From assembly GCA_964357925.1 (NCBI GenBank), contig CAYHMW010000001.1:1-64000 (forward strand): a stretch of 64,000 nt of DNA, given 5' to 3'. Position 1 is the stretch's first letter. Every line of letters starts with the position of its first letter. The notes under the pieces were generated by a model. The model did not search any database and was not told the origin of the DNA. It saw only the letters and a program-made list of their open reading frames with translations. Source of the DNA: CAYHMW01 sp964357925 (lineage in GTDB: Bacteria > Patescibacteriota > Microgenomatia > UBA8517). Of this stretch, positions 51,182-60,405 are shown one piece after another. The translations under genes were made by a program, and so were the position numbers.

Positions 51182-51844
51182 TTACCAATCAATTGGTGAT
51201 TTGTCGTGCATAATAAGATAGGCATTTGTAAGGCTAAAGTGTTTGCAGCCAAAAAATCCTTTATCTGCGGATAGCGGAGATGGGTGGGCTGACTTTAGCA
51301 CCAGATGGTTTTTTGGGTCAATAAATTCACCTTTTTTCTGGGCGTAGCTACCCCAGAGCAGAAAGACTAGGTGGCTTCTTTTTTGTGAGAGTTTTTGTAT
51401 TACTGCATCTGTAAACTCTTCCCAGCCAACTCGTTGGTGTGAGCCTGCTAGCCCTTCCCGGACGGTAAGAGTTGCGTTTAGCAGCAGAACTCCTTGGCGT
51501 GCCCAACGACTGAGATTGCCACTTTTGGGTGGAGTGTTTTCTGTGTCTTTTTCGATTTCTTTGTAGATATTGACAAGGGAGGGTGGGATGGCGATTCCGT
51601 CATTGACTGAGAAGGCCAGACCGTTCGCTTGACCTTCACTGTGGTATGGATCCTGTCCCAAGATTACTACCTTTACAAGGTCCAGAGGGGTGGAATCAAG
51701 TGCACTGAAGATTTGTTTTGGATGGGGGTAAACGGTACCTTTTTGGTACTCATCCTTTATAAAGTTTGTGAGGGTTACGAAGTAATTTTTTGTAAATTCT
51801 TCTTCGAGAGTTTGTCTCCAAGATTCCTCGAGTTTGATGGACAT
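51182..51844 (-). CDS. ung: Uracil-DNA glycosylase, family 1
   Basis: Removes uracil from DNA. VVILGQDPYHSEGQANGLAFSV carries the catalytic Asp (GQDPYH) near residue 65, VFLLWGSYAQ and SAHPSPLSA the remaining active-site His motif. 220 residues, normal length. Its start overlaps the YggT stop by one base. Confidence 0.97.
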   Translation of the reverse strand: MSIKLEESWRQTLEEEFTKNYFVTLTNFIKDEYQKGTVYPHPKQIFSALDSTPLDLVKVVILGQDPYHSEGQANGLAFSVNDGIAIPPSLVNIYKEIEKDTENTPPKSGNLSRWARQGVLLLNATLTVREGLAGSHQRVGWEEFTDAVIQKLSQKRSHLVFLLWGSYAQKKGEFIDPKNHLVLKSAHPSPLSADKGFFGCKHFSLTNAYLIMHDKSPIDW

Positions 51845-52314
51845 TACTTAAAGATGATCTTAATTAGGCGCGCAAGGCCAAAAAAGACCAATCCATAGAC
51901 GAGAAGAGCAACTAGTACTTCAAATTCAAGTTGATAGTTTTGATAGCCTTTTGGGCCACCAAACATAGATTCAAAAGGAATCATGAAAGGGGTCGTCAGT
52001 TGAAATATAAAGTCTACAAATGGCGTTGTTCTGCTTGCTCCGAAGAGTGAGAGTACGAACCTGAATAATAGGAGCGCGGCGACACCAAAATATGTAAAGA
52101 GTGTTATTTGTTCAGCTTTTTCTATTGCGTCGTTTCTGTTTCCGCCGGCTTGGGGTATTGGAGGTTTGTTTAGGGGATTTGGATTTGGGACTGGTGTGGG
52201 TGGAACGACAGATGAGTTATTTTGTGGATATATGTTGGGGTTTGGCTGTTGAACCGGTTCTATTTGTTCTTGCGGTAGTGGTTGGCTTTGTTGTTGGGTA
52301 TTGTCTGGATACAT
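51844..52314 (-). CDS. YggT-type membrane protein
   Basis: A 156-residue protein: a Pro/Gln-rich cytoplasmic N-terminus of about 60 residues and two or three membrane helices (TLFTYFGVAALLLFRFVLSLFG; LEFEVLVALLVYGLVFFGLARLI) around TPFMIPF, as in YggT family proteins. The N-terminal extension is unusual for the family. Coupled to ung. Confidence 0.75.
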   Translation of the reverse strand: MYPDNTQQQSQPLPQEQIEPVQQPNPNIYPQNNSSVVPPTPVPNPNPLNKPPIPQAGGNRNDAIEKAEQITLFTYFGVAALLLFRFVLSLFGASRTTPFVDFIFQLTTPFMIPFESMFGGPKGYQNYQLEFEVLVALLVYGLVFFGLARLIKIIFK

Positions 52315-52464
52315 GGTGCTAATTTTATCATCATTTTTCGATTACATGCAATTTAGAGTATATTGAGATATGGATGGGCCCACCACAATTTCAGCGCAAG
52401 CCTTAGTTGTACTATGCGTACGCGGCTTGAGCCGAAATTTGTTGGCGGGTGGGAGGTGATTAGT

Positions 52465-52647
52465 ATGAAATTGAAGAAGAAGGATTGGGGACAATTGTCG
52501 CAAGCATTGATGGGCGGTGCGTTTTTGTGCGTTGTATTGTCAGGCATTGGTTTTACCGGGACTGATATTTGGCTCGCTTCTACTCAATGGTTATTGGTTG
52601 CTGCTCTATTGGCCCTATTCGGAATTTATTCAAGAATGAATGCTTGA
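52465..52647 (+). CDS. 60-residue membrane protein
   Basis: Not recognised. Start chosen at 52465 because of a strong GGGAGGTGAT ribosome-binding site; the frame is open further upstream. A basic N-terminus (MKLKKKDW) and two hydrophobic helices (ALMGGAFLCVVLSGIG and QWLLVAALLALFGIY). Confidence 0.62.
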   Translation: MKLKKKDWGQLSQALMGGAFLCVVLSGIGFTGTDIWLASTQWLLVAALLALFGIYSRMNA

Positions 52648-52678
52648 GGAGCGTTGGCCTCTCGCGTAGAATGGGTTA

Positions 52679-53401
52679 ATGAGAAAGGTAGTTGCTTTGA
52701 TGATGCTTTTTGTTTTGGCCTTTGCCTTGCCGTCGCCTATCCATGCTGCGATTGTGGATATATCGGTGGATGGTGATCTTACTATCAATGTGTTGTCGTA
52801 TGAAAGCCCTGAATTCGAGCGAGGATCGATTGAAGTAAAGAAGGTTTTTGATGGGAAGATTCCTATTGGTGAGAAGATTAATCTTTCAAACAATGGTGGA
52901 AAGGCAAAGCTTTTGGTTTCTAGTAATGGTGAGAGCTTCGAGGCTGATGTTACTTCTTATAATGGCAATATAATTGAGATAGAGGAGAAAGCCGCCCCGA
53001 AGAGGGTCCGCGTGATGTATGAAAATGGAAGTTTTCTGATACAGCAGCGTGGATATACTGCAAAGACTTCGTATCCAATTAATATTGATGCGGCAACGAA
53101 GGAGTTCTCTGTGCGGACTGATAGTGGGGTAACCTTTTTGACTATTTTGCCATATGACGCAATGGCTAGTTTGTTCCGTGCTGGTATTTTGACCGAGATT
53201 GGAGAGGATGGGAATGTCGAGCTTGATACTTCGGGGGAGGGAGCCCTCCAGTATATTGCGCACGGTGAGCGAAGCATTAAACTGTTTAGATTATTGGAGG
53301 TGACTGTACCGGTGACGGCGACTGTTAGTGTGGCCAGTGGCGAGCTTGCAGTTATTGAGCAGCCTCTTTGGCTATCTGTCTTTGGATATTTCTTGAGTTA
53401 A
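52679..53401 (+). CDS. Secreted protein of unknown function
   Basis: Not recognised. 240 residues with a signal peptide (VVALMMLFVLAFALPSPIHA) and a body rich in beta strands. No cysteines beyond the signal. It ends two bases before the triosephosphate isomerase gene, so it may share the transcript of the carbon cluster. Confidence 0.6.
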   Translation: MRKVVALMMLFVLAFALPSPIHAAIVDISVDGDLTINVLSYESPEFERGSIEVKKVFDGKIPIGEKINLSNNGGKAKLLVSSNGESFEADVTSYNGNIIEIEEKAAPKRVRVMYENGSFLIQQRGYTAKTSYPINIDAATKEFSVRTDSGVTFLTILPYDAMASLFRAGILTEIGEDGNVELDTSGEGALQYIAHGERSIKLFRLLEVTVPVTATVSVASGELAVIEQPLWLSVFGYFLS

Positions 53402-53403
53402 TC

Positions 53404-54063
53404 ATGATTTTTGTAAATTTTAAGACCTACGAGCAGGCAACTGGGGAGAGGGCACTTGATTTAGTAAAAGTGTTGGAGGGTTGTTCTGAGGAAAGTCAGA
53501 CAAAAATAATTCCGGTGTTGCAGGCATCCGACCTTAAGGAGGCGAGCCTGATGACTAAACTTGAGATATGGACACAGCATATTGATCCTGTAACCTTTGG
53601 GGCACACACGGGGTCGATTTTACCTGAGGCCGTTAAAGAAGATGGTGCAAATGGAGTTTTTTTAAACCATTCGGAGCATAAGTTTAATAATTTTGATGAT
53701 TTGACTCACGCTGTATTGCGGGCGAAGGAGGTGGGCTTGAAGACTTTGGTTTTTGCGGGAGATTTGGAGGAGCTTAAGAAAATACTCACACTTCGCCCTG
53801 ATTTTGCTTCGTATGAGCCGCCAGAATTGGTTGGAAGTACCACAACATCGGTAGCGGAGGCTAAGCCGGAAGTTGTTGCAAAAGCGGTTGAAATAGCCCG
53901 CGATGCTAGAATTCCTTTGGTGGTCGGAGCCGGGATTAAGAGTGAAAAAGATGTGAGGGTGAGCATGGAGCTGGGGGCTGTGGGAATTGCGGTGGCATCG
54001 GATATTGTTAAGTCAGAGGACCCGAAAGCGAGGACAGAAGAACTGTTGAAAGGGTTTAGTTAA
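53404..54063 (+). CDS. tpiA: Triosephosphate isomerase, archaeal type
   Basis: Interconverts dihydroxyacetone phosphate and glyceraldehyde-3-phosphate. Start placed at 53404 because IFVNFKTYEQATG is the family's N-terminal strand; the frame is open 36 bases upstream. Catalytic His in NHSEH, Glu in SYEPPELVG, and phosphate loop GAGIKSEKDV then GAVGIAVASDIV. At 219 residues it is the shorter archaeal-type enzyme, about 30 residues below bacterial ones. First enzyme of a 10-kb carbon cluster. Confidence 0.93.
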   Translation: MIFVNFKTYEQATGERALDLVKVLEGCSEESQTKIIPVLQASDLKEASLMTKLEIWTQHIDPVTFGAHTGSILPEAVKEDGANGVFLNHSEHKFNNFDDLTHAVLRAKEVGLKTLVFAGDLEELKKILTLRPDFASYEPPELVGSTTTSVAEAKPEVVAKAVEIARDARIPLVVGAGIKSEKDVRVSMELGAVGIAVASDIVKSEDPKARTEELLKGFS

Positions 54064-54067
54064 TGTT

Positions 54068-54520
54068 ATGAAAGTATATTTAGGCTCTGATCATAGGGGC
54101 TTCAAAATCAAAGAAAAAATTAAGGTTTGGCTTCTTGAACATGATTATGAGGTTCTCGATCAGGGTGCGCACACTCTGGATGAGAATGATGACTACACAA
54201 CTTTTGCAGGGAGGGTGGCATCAAGTGTTGCTTTAAATAGAAATTCGATGGGGATTTTGGCTTGTGGAAGTGGGGTTGGGGTGGATGTCATGGCAAATAA
54301 ATTTGATGGAGCCAGGAGTTCAATTGGGAAGGAACCAGAACAAGTTGAAGCAGGCAGGCGGGATGATGATATGAATATATTGGTGATTGCAGCTGACTAC
54401 ACCAGTGATGGTGAAGCGATTGAAATGGTTGAGAAGTTTTTGGAAACTGAATTTGCTGAGAATACGGAGCGCTATCAGAGAAGGCTACGTGACATTGCAC
54501 GCGTGGAGGAGAATAATTAA
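54068..54520 (+). CDS. rpiB: Ribose-5-phosphate isomerase B
   Basis: Interconverts ribose-5-P and ribulose-5-P. YLGSDHRGF at the start and LACGSGVGVDVMANK near residue 65 (catalytic Cys) are diagnostic. 150 residues. The usual GVRA segment is changed to GARSS, and the following substrate loop is altered (GKEPEQVEAGRRDDDMNI), so the substrate may differ slightly, but the core is intact. Confidence 0.88.
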   Translation: MKVYLGSDHRGFKIKEKIKVWLLEHDYEVLDQGAHTLDENDDYTTFAGRVASSVALNRNSMGILACGSGVGVDVMANKFDGARSSIGKEPEQVEAGRRDDDMNILVIAADYTSDGEAIEMVEKFLETEFAENTERYQRRLRDIARVEENN

Positions 54521-54523
54521 GAT

Positions 54524-55570
54524 ATGAGTTTTGATTTACCGAAGCTTGAAAATACCGACATTAATGGGAAGGCGGTTATTGTGAGGGCTGAACTTAACGC
54601 TCCAATGGAGAATGGAGAAGTAAAGGATCCATCCCGACTTGAGGCTGTTTGCAGCACCCTCTCGCTTTGTCGCGAAAAAGGAGCAAGGAAGATAATTGTT
54701 CTTGGGAAATTGGGGAGGCCAAAAGGGGGCGAGTATGAGGAAAGTTTGTCGCAGAGAATCTTGGCGACTTATTTTTCAAAATGTTTAGGAGAAGAGATGG
54801 CTTTTGTGGAGTATAAGCCTTATGCACAATTTGGTGAGGTAGTTGATGCGGTTAAGGGCTCTGACAAAAAGTTTGTGCTTCTTGAGAATGTACGGTTTTG
54901 GAACGAAGAGGGCGATAATAATGAGGAGTTTGCAAGGCAGTTGGCTTCGTGCGGTGAGTTTTATATAAATGATGCGTTTGGGGTTTCGCACCGCGCTGAG
55001 GCAACCATTGTTGGGATTCCTAAGTTTTTGCCAAAAGCTGCTGGGGTACAGTTTGTGCGCGAAGTGGAGAATTTATCCCGTGTCCTTGATAATCCAAAGC
55101 GGCCGGTTGTAACAATATTGAGTGGCGCGAAGGAAGACAAGCTTGATTATTTAGAAGACTTTATTAGGATTTCTGACAGGGTTTTGGTGGCTGGGCTTTT
55201 ACCTACTATTTTGGGTGAGGATTACAAGAATGACAAAGTGGTGCTGGGGAGATTGATTCAAGACAAGGAAGATGTGACGAAACATACGATTGAGAGCTTT
55301 GTATCGGAAATTGAGAATGCTGGGACGATTGTTGTAAGTGGCCCACTTGGAAAATTTGAGAATGAAGGGCATAGACAGGGGACGAAGGAGGTTTTTGAGG
55401 CGGTTGCTGCTGCTTCTGCCTTTAAAGTTGCCGGAGGTGGGGATACTGGACGAGCAATTAGCATGCTTGGTTTAAGTGAAAAGTTTGATTTTGTATCAAC
55501 AGGCGGTGGGGCAATGCTACAGTTTCTGGCAAAGGGTACTTTACCCGGACTCGAGGCGTTGTTACACTGA
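54524..55570 (+). CDS. pgk: Phosphoglycerate kinase, short form
   Basis: Transfers phosphate from 1,3-bisphosphoglycerate to ADP. Visible motifs: VRAELNAP (usually VRxDxNVP), LGRPKG, LLENVRFW, NDAFGVSHRAEAT, ILSGAKEDKLDYL, VSGPLGKFE and GGGDTGRA...FVSTGGGA. At 348 residues it is about 45 shorter than typical; shortening seems mostly in the ADP-binding half. The Asp-to-Glu change in the first motif is notable. Four bases after rpiB. Confidence 0.92.
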   Translation: MSFDLPKLENTDINGKAVIVRAELNAPMENGEVKDPSRLEAVCSTLSLCREKGARKIIVLGKLGRPKGGEYEESLSQRILATYFSKCLGEEMAFVEYKPYAQFGEVVDAVKGSDKKFVLLENVRFWNEEGDNNEEFARQLASCGEFYINDAFGVSHRAEATIVGIPKFLPKAAGVQFVREVENLSRVLDNPKRPVVTILSGAKEDKLDYLEDFIRISDRVLVAGLLPTILGEDYKNDKVVLGRLIQDKEDVTKHTIESFVSEIENAGTIVVSGPLGKFENEGHRQGTKEVFEAVAAASAFKVAGGGDTGRAISMLGLSEKFDFVSTGGGAMLQFLAKGTLPGLEALLH

Positions 55571-55574
55571 CTTC

Positions 55575-56672
55575 ATGATTAGGGTTGGCATTAATGGGTT
55601 TGGGAGGATTGGAAGGTTAGCATATCGTGTGGGAACTGCTAGACACTCAAATGAAATTGAGTTTGCTGCAATAAACACTTCTGGATCGATGGATACAGCC
55701 GGTTGGGCACATCTTGTTAAATACGATACAACTTATAGAAAGTTTGAAAAGGAAATTGGTGTGCAAAGCGTTAAGACTCCAAAGGAAATAACGGATGAGG
55801 ATAATCTTTTGGGTTATTTGATAGTTGACAGCAAAAGTACTCCTGTTTTGGCACAGAAAGATCCGGAGAAAATTCCTTGGGGGGAATATAAGGTGGATGT
55901 TGTTATTGAATCGACGGGGAAGTTTACCGACGAGGCGGGAGCACTGAAACATGCTAAGGCGGGAGCAAAGCGTGTTGTAATTTCGGCGCCGGCAAAAGGC
56001 AGTAATATTGGAACTTACGTGCTTGGGGTTAACGAATACAAAGGTGAGGCGACTGTAATATCGAATGCTTCGTGTACAACAAACTGTATTGCACCTGTTG
56101 CTTCGGCACTTCATAACAAATTTGGAATTGAGAAGGCGATGATGACAACGATTCATGGCTATACCGATGATCAGAGACTTCAGGACAATTCACATGAGGA
56201 CCTAAGGCGCGCGAGGGCAGCGGCCTTGAACATTATTCCAACATCAACTGGTGCCGCGATTGCGGTGACCGAGACGATTCCATCTTTGAGAGGTTTATTT
56301 GATGGAGCGTCACTTCGTGTGCCGGTTGTTACTGGATCCATGACTGACTTTACGCTTCTTTTGAAACAGGATGTAAGTGTTGATGATGTTAACAATGCAC
56401 TGAAGGAAGCCTCTGAAAATGCCCTGTATAAGGGAATATTGGCTGTGACTAATGAGCCCGTGGTGAGCTCGGATATAATAGGCAGGACTGAATCAGCAAT
56501 CGTAGATTTGGGGCTTACGCAGGTGGTTGCAGGGAATTTGGTGAAGGTGTTTGCTTGGTATGACAATGAATGGGGGTATGTAAACCGCTTGATTGAGCAG
56601 GTTATAAGAGTGGGGAATACACTGGGTGGGGACAAGGCTCCAAGCGATCCAATTACCCTCATGCATAATTAG
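55575..56672 (+). CDS. gap: Glyceraldehyde-3-phosphate dehydrogenase
   Basis: Oxidises glyceraldehyde-3-phosphate with phosphate and NAD(P). Start at the ATG at 55575, opening VGINGFGRIGRLAYR; the frame is open upstream inside pgk. Catalytic Cys in SNASCTTNCIAP, His in TTIHGYTDDQ, and SLRGLFDG..VPV..GS is the usual C-terminal domain; ends with WYDNEWGY. 365 residues, slightly long. Four bases after pgk, so the order pgk-gap is kept. Confidence 0.95.
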   Translation: MIRVGINGFGRIGRLAYRVGTARHSNEIEFAAINTSGSMDTAGWAHLVKYDTTYRKFEKEIGVQSVKTPKEITDEDNLLGYLIVDSKSTPVLAQKDPEKIPWGEYKVDVVIESTGKFTDEAGALKHAKAGAKRVVISAPAKGSNIGTYVLGVNEYKGEATVISNASCTTNCIAPVASALHNKFGIEKAMMTTIHGYTDDQRLQDNSHEDLRRARAAALNIIPTSTGAAIAVTETIPSLRGLFDGASLRVPVVTGSMTDFTLLLKQDVSVDDVNNALKEASENALYKGILAVTNEPVVSSDIIGRTESAIVDLGLTQVVAGNLVKVFAWYDNEWGYVNRLIEQVIRVGNTLGGDKAPSDPITLMHN

Positions 56673-56675
56673 TTG

Positions 56676-57085
56676 ATGACGAGGACAGGGATACGAGCTT
56701 CAGCAATAATCGTTAAAGATAATAAAATTTTGTTGATTCATCGAAAAAAAGATGGGGAGGAGTATTGGGTGTTCCCGGGTGGTGGGATTGAGGAGGGGGA
56801 ATCTCCTGAACAAACAGTTGTAAGGGAGATTGAGGAGGAGACTAGTTTGAAAGCCATTAATCCAAAGTTTGCGTTTGAAATGGAGACCTATGAGGGTGGA
56901 AACAAACACCCGTTTTATTTTGTGGATGTGGGGAAGGAGATTTAATAATGAGAGGTGAAGAGGGTGAGCGTGACCCTAGCGTGGATTGGTATAATCCAGA
57001 GTGGGTAGAATTTTCAGAGGTGTCCGGAATAAATTTAGTTCCAGAAAATGCAGCTAAGAAAGTATTAGAATTAGTGAATTTATGA
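56676..57085 (+). pseudogene. Nudix hydrolase, frameshifted near its C-terminus
   Basis: The first frame reads ASAIIVKDNKILLIHRK and a full Nudix box (GGGIEEGESPEQTVVREIEEET), then KHPFYFVDVGKEI and a stop at 56945. The rest of the protein, IMRGEEGERDPSVDWYNPEWVEF and on to a TGA at 57085, is in the -1 frame. Adding one A to the AA at about 56935 restores VGKGDLIMRGEEG, a natural continuation, and places the stop in an ATGA overlap with the next gene. So it is one gene of about 137 residues with one missing base, by mutation or sequencing error. Confidence 0.85.
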
Positions 57086-57729
57086 TTGAGATAATTCCTG
57101 GCATACTCACTTCTGATCCTGCGAAGGCGCGGGAGATGATTGCGCGGGTTAATGGTGTGGCCGAGAGGGTGCACATAGATATTATTGATGGCCATTTTGC
57201 CGACAATAAGACTATTTATCCTGATGTGCTTAACGATATTGAGGGAGGAGCTCTTGTTGATTATCACTTGATGGTCAAGGAACCCACTCATTGGCTGGAG
57301 AAATGTGTTCGGGGAAATGTTACCCGGGCTATTGGACATATTGAACTGATGCAGAGCCAGGTTGCATATGTTGCTAAGGCACAAGAGTTGGGGATTGAAG
57401 TTGGTTTGGCTATTGATCTTGATACCCCAGTAAGTGAAATCGATGAGGAGGTGCTCCTTGACCTTGATGTTATCCTTGTGATGAGCGTCAAGGCTGGACA
57501 CGGAGGACAAGAATTTAATCAATCAAGCCTTTCTAAAATGCTAGAACTTGATAAGATGAGGTCCTTGTCAAAATATAAATATAAAATTTGCGATGACGGA
57601 GGAGTGACATTTGATAAGATAGATGATGTGCGAGAGGATTCGGTCGATGAGGTTGTTATTGGAAACAGGATTTTTGATGGAGATCTCGCAGAAAATATTA
57701 AAAAATATATAGAAGCAGCATATCGATAA
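57082..57729 (+). CDS. rpe: Ribulose-phosphate 3-epimerase
   Basis: Interconverts ribulose-5-P and xylulose-5-P. VHIDIIDGHFADN matches the HxDxMDG metal-site motif, VDYHLMVKEP the second His, VMSVKAGHGGQEF the phosphate loop (usually NPGFGGQ), and ICDDGGV the last Asp. 215 residues. It starts in the ATGA overlap with the Nudix gene. The loop change NPG to KAG is unusual but common in this lineage's relatives as far as I can judge. Confidence 0.87.
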   Translation: MIEIIPGILTSDPAKAREMIARVNGVAERVHIDIIDGHFADNKTIYPDVLNDIEGGALVDYHLMVKEPTHWLEKCVRGNVTRAIGHIELMQSQVAYVAKAQELGIEVGLAIDLDTPVSEIDEEVLLDLDVILVMSVKAGHGGQEFNQSSLSKMLELDKMRSLSKYKYKICDDGGVTFDKIDDVREDSVDEVVIGNRIFDGDLAENIKKYIEAAYR

Positions 57730-58370
57730 TGGAAGAGAAAGTTCATTTAGCTCATAACGAAGTAATTAGAAACATTGCTTTTTTTGGCGACTCTGAATCT
57801 CCTGAAACGGATCCTATTTATAAAGAGGCGTATGATATTGCGAAGATGTTGGCCAAAAAGGGATTTACGATTGTAAATGGAGGAGGCCCTGGGATTATGA
57901 ATGCTTCGACTCAAGGCGCTGAATCTGTTGGCGGCGCAACGCTTTCTGTGACTTTTTATCCTGAAAACGCCCCTGGTTTTGAGGGTAAATATTTAAGAAA
58001 TATTACTGATAAGGAAATTCGTACTGATAACTATATTGAGAGAATGTTTAAGCTGATGGAGCATGGGGACCTCTTTATTATTTTTCGTGGGGGATCAGGA
58101 ACGATGAGTGAGTTTGCAACTGCTTGGGTATTGGCCAAACTTTATTATGGTCATCATAAACCGTTTATTTTGTTTGGAGAATTTTGGCATGAGATTATAG
58201 GTGCGATAAAAAAGGGAATGGATATTAATCAGGTAGAACTGGATGTTTTTAGGATAGTTGAAACGAAGGACCAGATATTGCCAACGATTCGGGAGTTGCA
58301 ATCTGAGCTTATGAAGGTTGACCATGATGGTGATTGTCAAGTCTGTGCTGAGCGGGCTTTTATGACTTAG
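57729..58370 (+). CDS. LOG-family protein
   Basis: A Rossmann-fold protein of the LOG (lonely guy) family, which in several cases cleaves the base-ribose bond of nucleoside 5'-monophosphates. IVNGGGPGIMNASTQGA is the nucleotide site, RGGSGTMSEFATAW corresponds to the PGGxGTxxE motif with Pro-Gly changed to Arg-Gly. 213 residues. Overlaps rpe by one base (TAATG). Its placement among pentose-phosphate genes fits salvage of ribose-phosphate. Confidence 0.85.
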   Translation: MEEKVHLAHNEVIRNIAFFGDSESPETDPIYKEAYDIAKMLAKKGFTIVNGGGPGIMNASTQGAESVGGATLSVTFYPENAPGFEGKYLRNITDKEIRTDNYIERMFKLMEHGDLFIIFRGGSGTMSEFATAWVLAKLYYGHHKPFILFGEFWHEIIGAIKKGMDINQVELDVFRIVETKDQILPTIRELQSELMKVDHDGDCQVCAERAFMT

Positions 58371-58401
58371 AACAGATAACTCCTTGTGATAGTATTATTA
58401 A

Positions 58402-59256
58402 ATGATTAGAACTGCAGATACTTCTGAACTTCAGGAAATTGCAAATAAAATTCGCCGTGATCTGATTAAAATGCTTTTGGCTGCTGGAAGTGGGCATTCT
58501 GCAGGACCATTGGGAATGGCTGATATTTTTACTGCTTTGTACTTCAATATCATGAACCACAATCCAGAGGAGCCTTTGTGGGGGGATCGCGATCGACTTT
58601 TTCTGTCGTGTGGACATATTGTACCAATACGTTATGCAACAATGATTCAGGCTGGGTATATACCTTCTTCGAAGCTAAAGACACTCAGAAAACTGGGGAG
58701 CGATCTCCAGGGACATCCAGAGCGAGAAAGATTGCCATCTGTGGAAAGTACTTCTGGGCCACTTGGATCTGGACTTGCTCAGGCTGCTGGGTATGCGTAT
58801 GCAGCGAGGATGGATAGCAAGCGGTTTAGGGTGTTTTGTATAACAAGTGACGGTGAACACGATGCTGGGAATCATTGGGAAGGAGTCTTGTTCGCAGGGC
58901 GTAACAGGCTTTCAAACCTAACTGTATTTATTGATCGGAATAATATTCAGATTGATGGACATACAGAGGATGTGATGCCTCTGGAGCCATTGGAGGATAA
59001 ATATAAAGCATTCAATTGGCATGTTCTTCATATTGATGGGCATAATATGCGGGAGATTATAGATAGTGTGAATCATGCAAGAGCCGTTTATGAGAAGCCG
59101 ACTGTGATTATTGCGCATACAATTCCAGGGAAGGGTGTTGACTTTATGGAAAATAAATTTGAATGGCATGGGAAACCGCCAAACAGCGAGGAGGCGAAAA
59201 TTGCCTTGCATCAGCTTAGGACAATGGGGGGGAAGATACGAGGGGAGCATGAATAG
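58402..59256 (+). CDS. Transketolase, N-terminal (thiamine-diphosphate-binding) subunit
   Basis: Together with the next gene forms a two-piece transketolase moving two-carbon units between sugar phosphates. GSGHSAGPLGMADIF, GHPERERLPSVESTSGPLGSGLAQAAGYA and ITSDGEHDAGNHWEG (the GDG..E-type Mg/ThDP motif with a changed centre) are clear. 284 residues. Three bases separate it from the second half. Confidence 0.92.
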   Translation: MIRTADTSELQEIANKIRRDLIKMLLAAGSGHSAGPLGMADIFTALYFNIMNHNPEEPLWGDRDRLFLSCGHIVPIRYATMIQAGYIPSSKLKTLRKLGSDLQGHPERERLPSVESTSGPLGSGLAQAAGYAYAARMDSKRFRVFCITSDGEHDAGNHWEGVLFAGRNRLSNLTVFIDRNNIQIDGHTEDVMPLEPLEDKYKAFNWHVLHIDGHNMREIIDSVNHARAVYEKPTVIIAHTIPGKGVDFMENKFEWHGKPPNSEEAKIALHQLRTMGGKIRGEHE

Positions 59257-59259
59257 AAA

Positions 59260-60255
59260 ATGATTAAAAAAGAAGCGAAATTAAATCCAAATATGTTTAA
59301 GAGGGGGATGGAGGCGTTGCCGACTCGGGATGGGTATGGTAATGGATTGGTCGCCGCTGGGGAGAAGGACACGCGAGTCGTTGCACTTTGTGCGGATTTG
59401 ACTGAGAGTACTCGTACTGAGTGGTTCAGGAAGAGATTTCCTGAACGCTTTATTGAGATTGGGGTGGCGGAGCAGCTTCTGGCTACTGTTGCTTCTGGGA
59501 TGGCAGCTTATGGCAAGATTCCCTTTATTGCTTCTTATGCAGCTTTCTCACCTGGGCGAAATTGGGAGCAGATTCGGACAACTGCTGCTTTGAACAATGT
59601 TCCTGTGAAGATCGCTGGGTGTCACGCGGGGATTTCTGTTGGACCGGATGGAGCAACTCACCAAGCATTGGAGGATATTGCCACTATGCGCTCAATTCCT
59701 AACATGGTTGTTGTTTATCCATCAGATGCAATTGAGGGGAAGAAAGCGACCTTTGAGGCTGCGTTTAACGAGAAACCGACTTATTTGCGATTTGCGCGTG
59801 AGAAAACTCCTGTGATGAGCACCGAGGCTACACCATTTAAAATTGGGCGAGCTGAGGTTTACTGGGAGGACCGTGACCCGAAGGTTGCCATAATTGCTGC
59901 CGGGCCGCTTTTGTATGAAGCACTTGTTGCAGCGAGGGATTTGGCGAAAAGTAAAATTGGATCGATTGTGCTAAACAGTCACACAATAAAACCGCTGGAT
60001 GAGCAGGCTGTGATCCGTGCGGCTAAGTTGGCGGGAGCTGTTGTAACTGTGGAGGAACATCAGATAATTGGAGGACTTGGGGGGGCAGTTGCCGAAGTTC
60101 TGGCTCGGAATTTCCCGGTGCCGATGGAGTTTATAGGGATGCCGGATCATTTTGGAGAGAGTGGTGAGCCGGATGAGCTTTTGATCAAATACGGCATGAA
60201 GGCTAAAAACATTGTGGAAGCTTCAAAGAAGGTGATTAAAAGGAAGGATAGTTAG
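59260..60255 (+). CDS. Transketolase, C-terminal subunit
   Basis: Pyrimidine-binding and C-terminal domains. CADLTESTRTEWFRKRFPERFIEIGVAEQ carries the conserved Glu that activates thiamine, GPDGATHQALEDIATMRSIPNM follows, and a TVEEHQIIGGLGGAVAE segment marks the C-terminal domain. 331 residues. About 150 bases without a gene follow, with no hairpin I recognise. Confidence 0.93.
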   Translation: MIKKEAKLNPNMFKRGMEALPTRDGYGNGLVAAGEKDTRVVALCADLTESTRTEWFRKRFPERFIEIGVAEQLLATVASGMAAYGKIPFIASYAAFSPGRNWEQIRTTAALNNVPVKIAGCHAGISVGPDGATHQALEDIATMRSIPNMVVVYPSDAIEGKKATFEAAFNEKPTYLRFAREKTPVMSTEATPFKIGRAEVYWEDRDPKVAIIAAGPLLYEALVAARDLAKSKIGSIVLNSHTIKPLDEQAVIRAAKLAGAVVTVEEHQIIGGLGGAVAEVLARNFPVPMEFIGMPDHFGESGEPDELLIKYGMKAKNIVEASKKVIKRKDS

Positions 60256-60405
60256 CGGGTTTTGCCCCACAGCTCTACTTCTACGAAATGTTTGTAGGTG
60301 ATCGTTTTTGGGTTCCCATTTTATTAGTTGAATTTTTGGAGGGACTGGAATTGGTTTTTGGTGTTTGGGAAGGAAATTTTACTTAGAGTCTGGTAGATTT
60401 AACTG

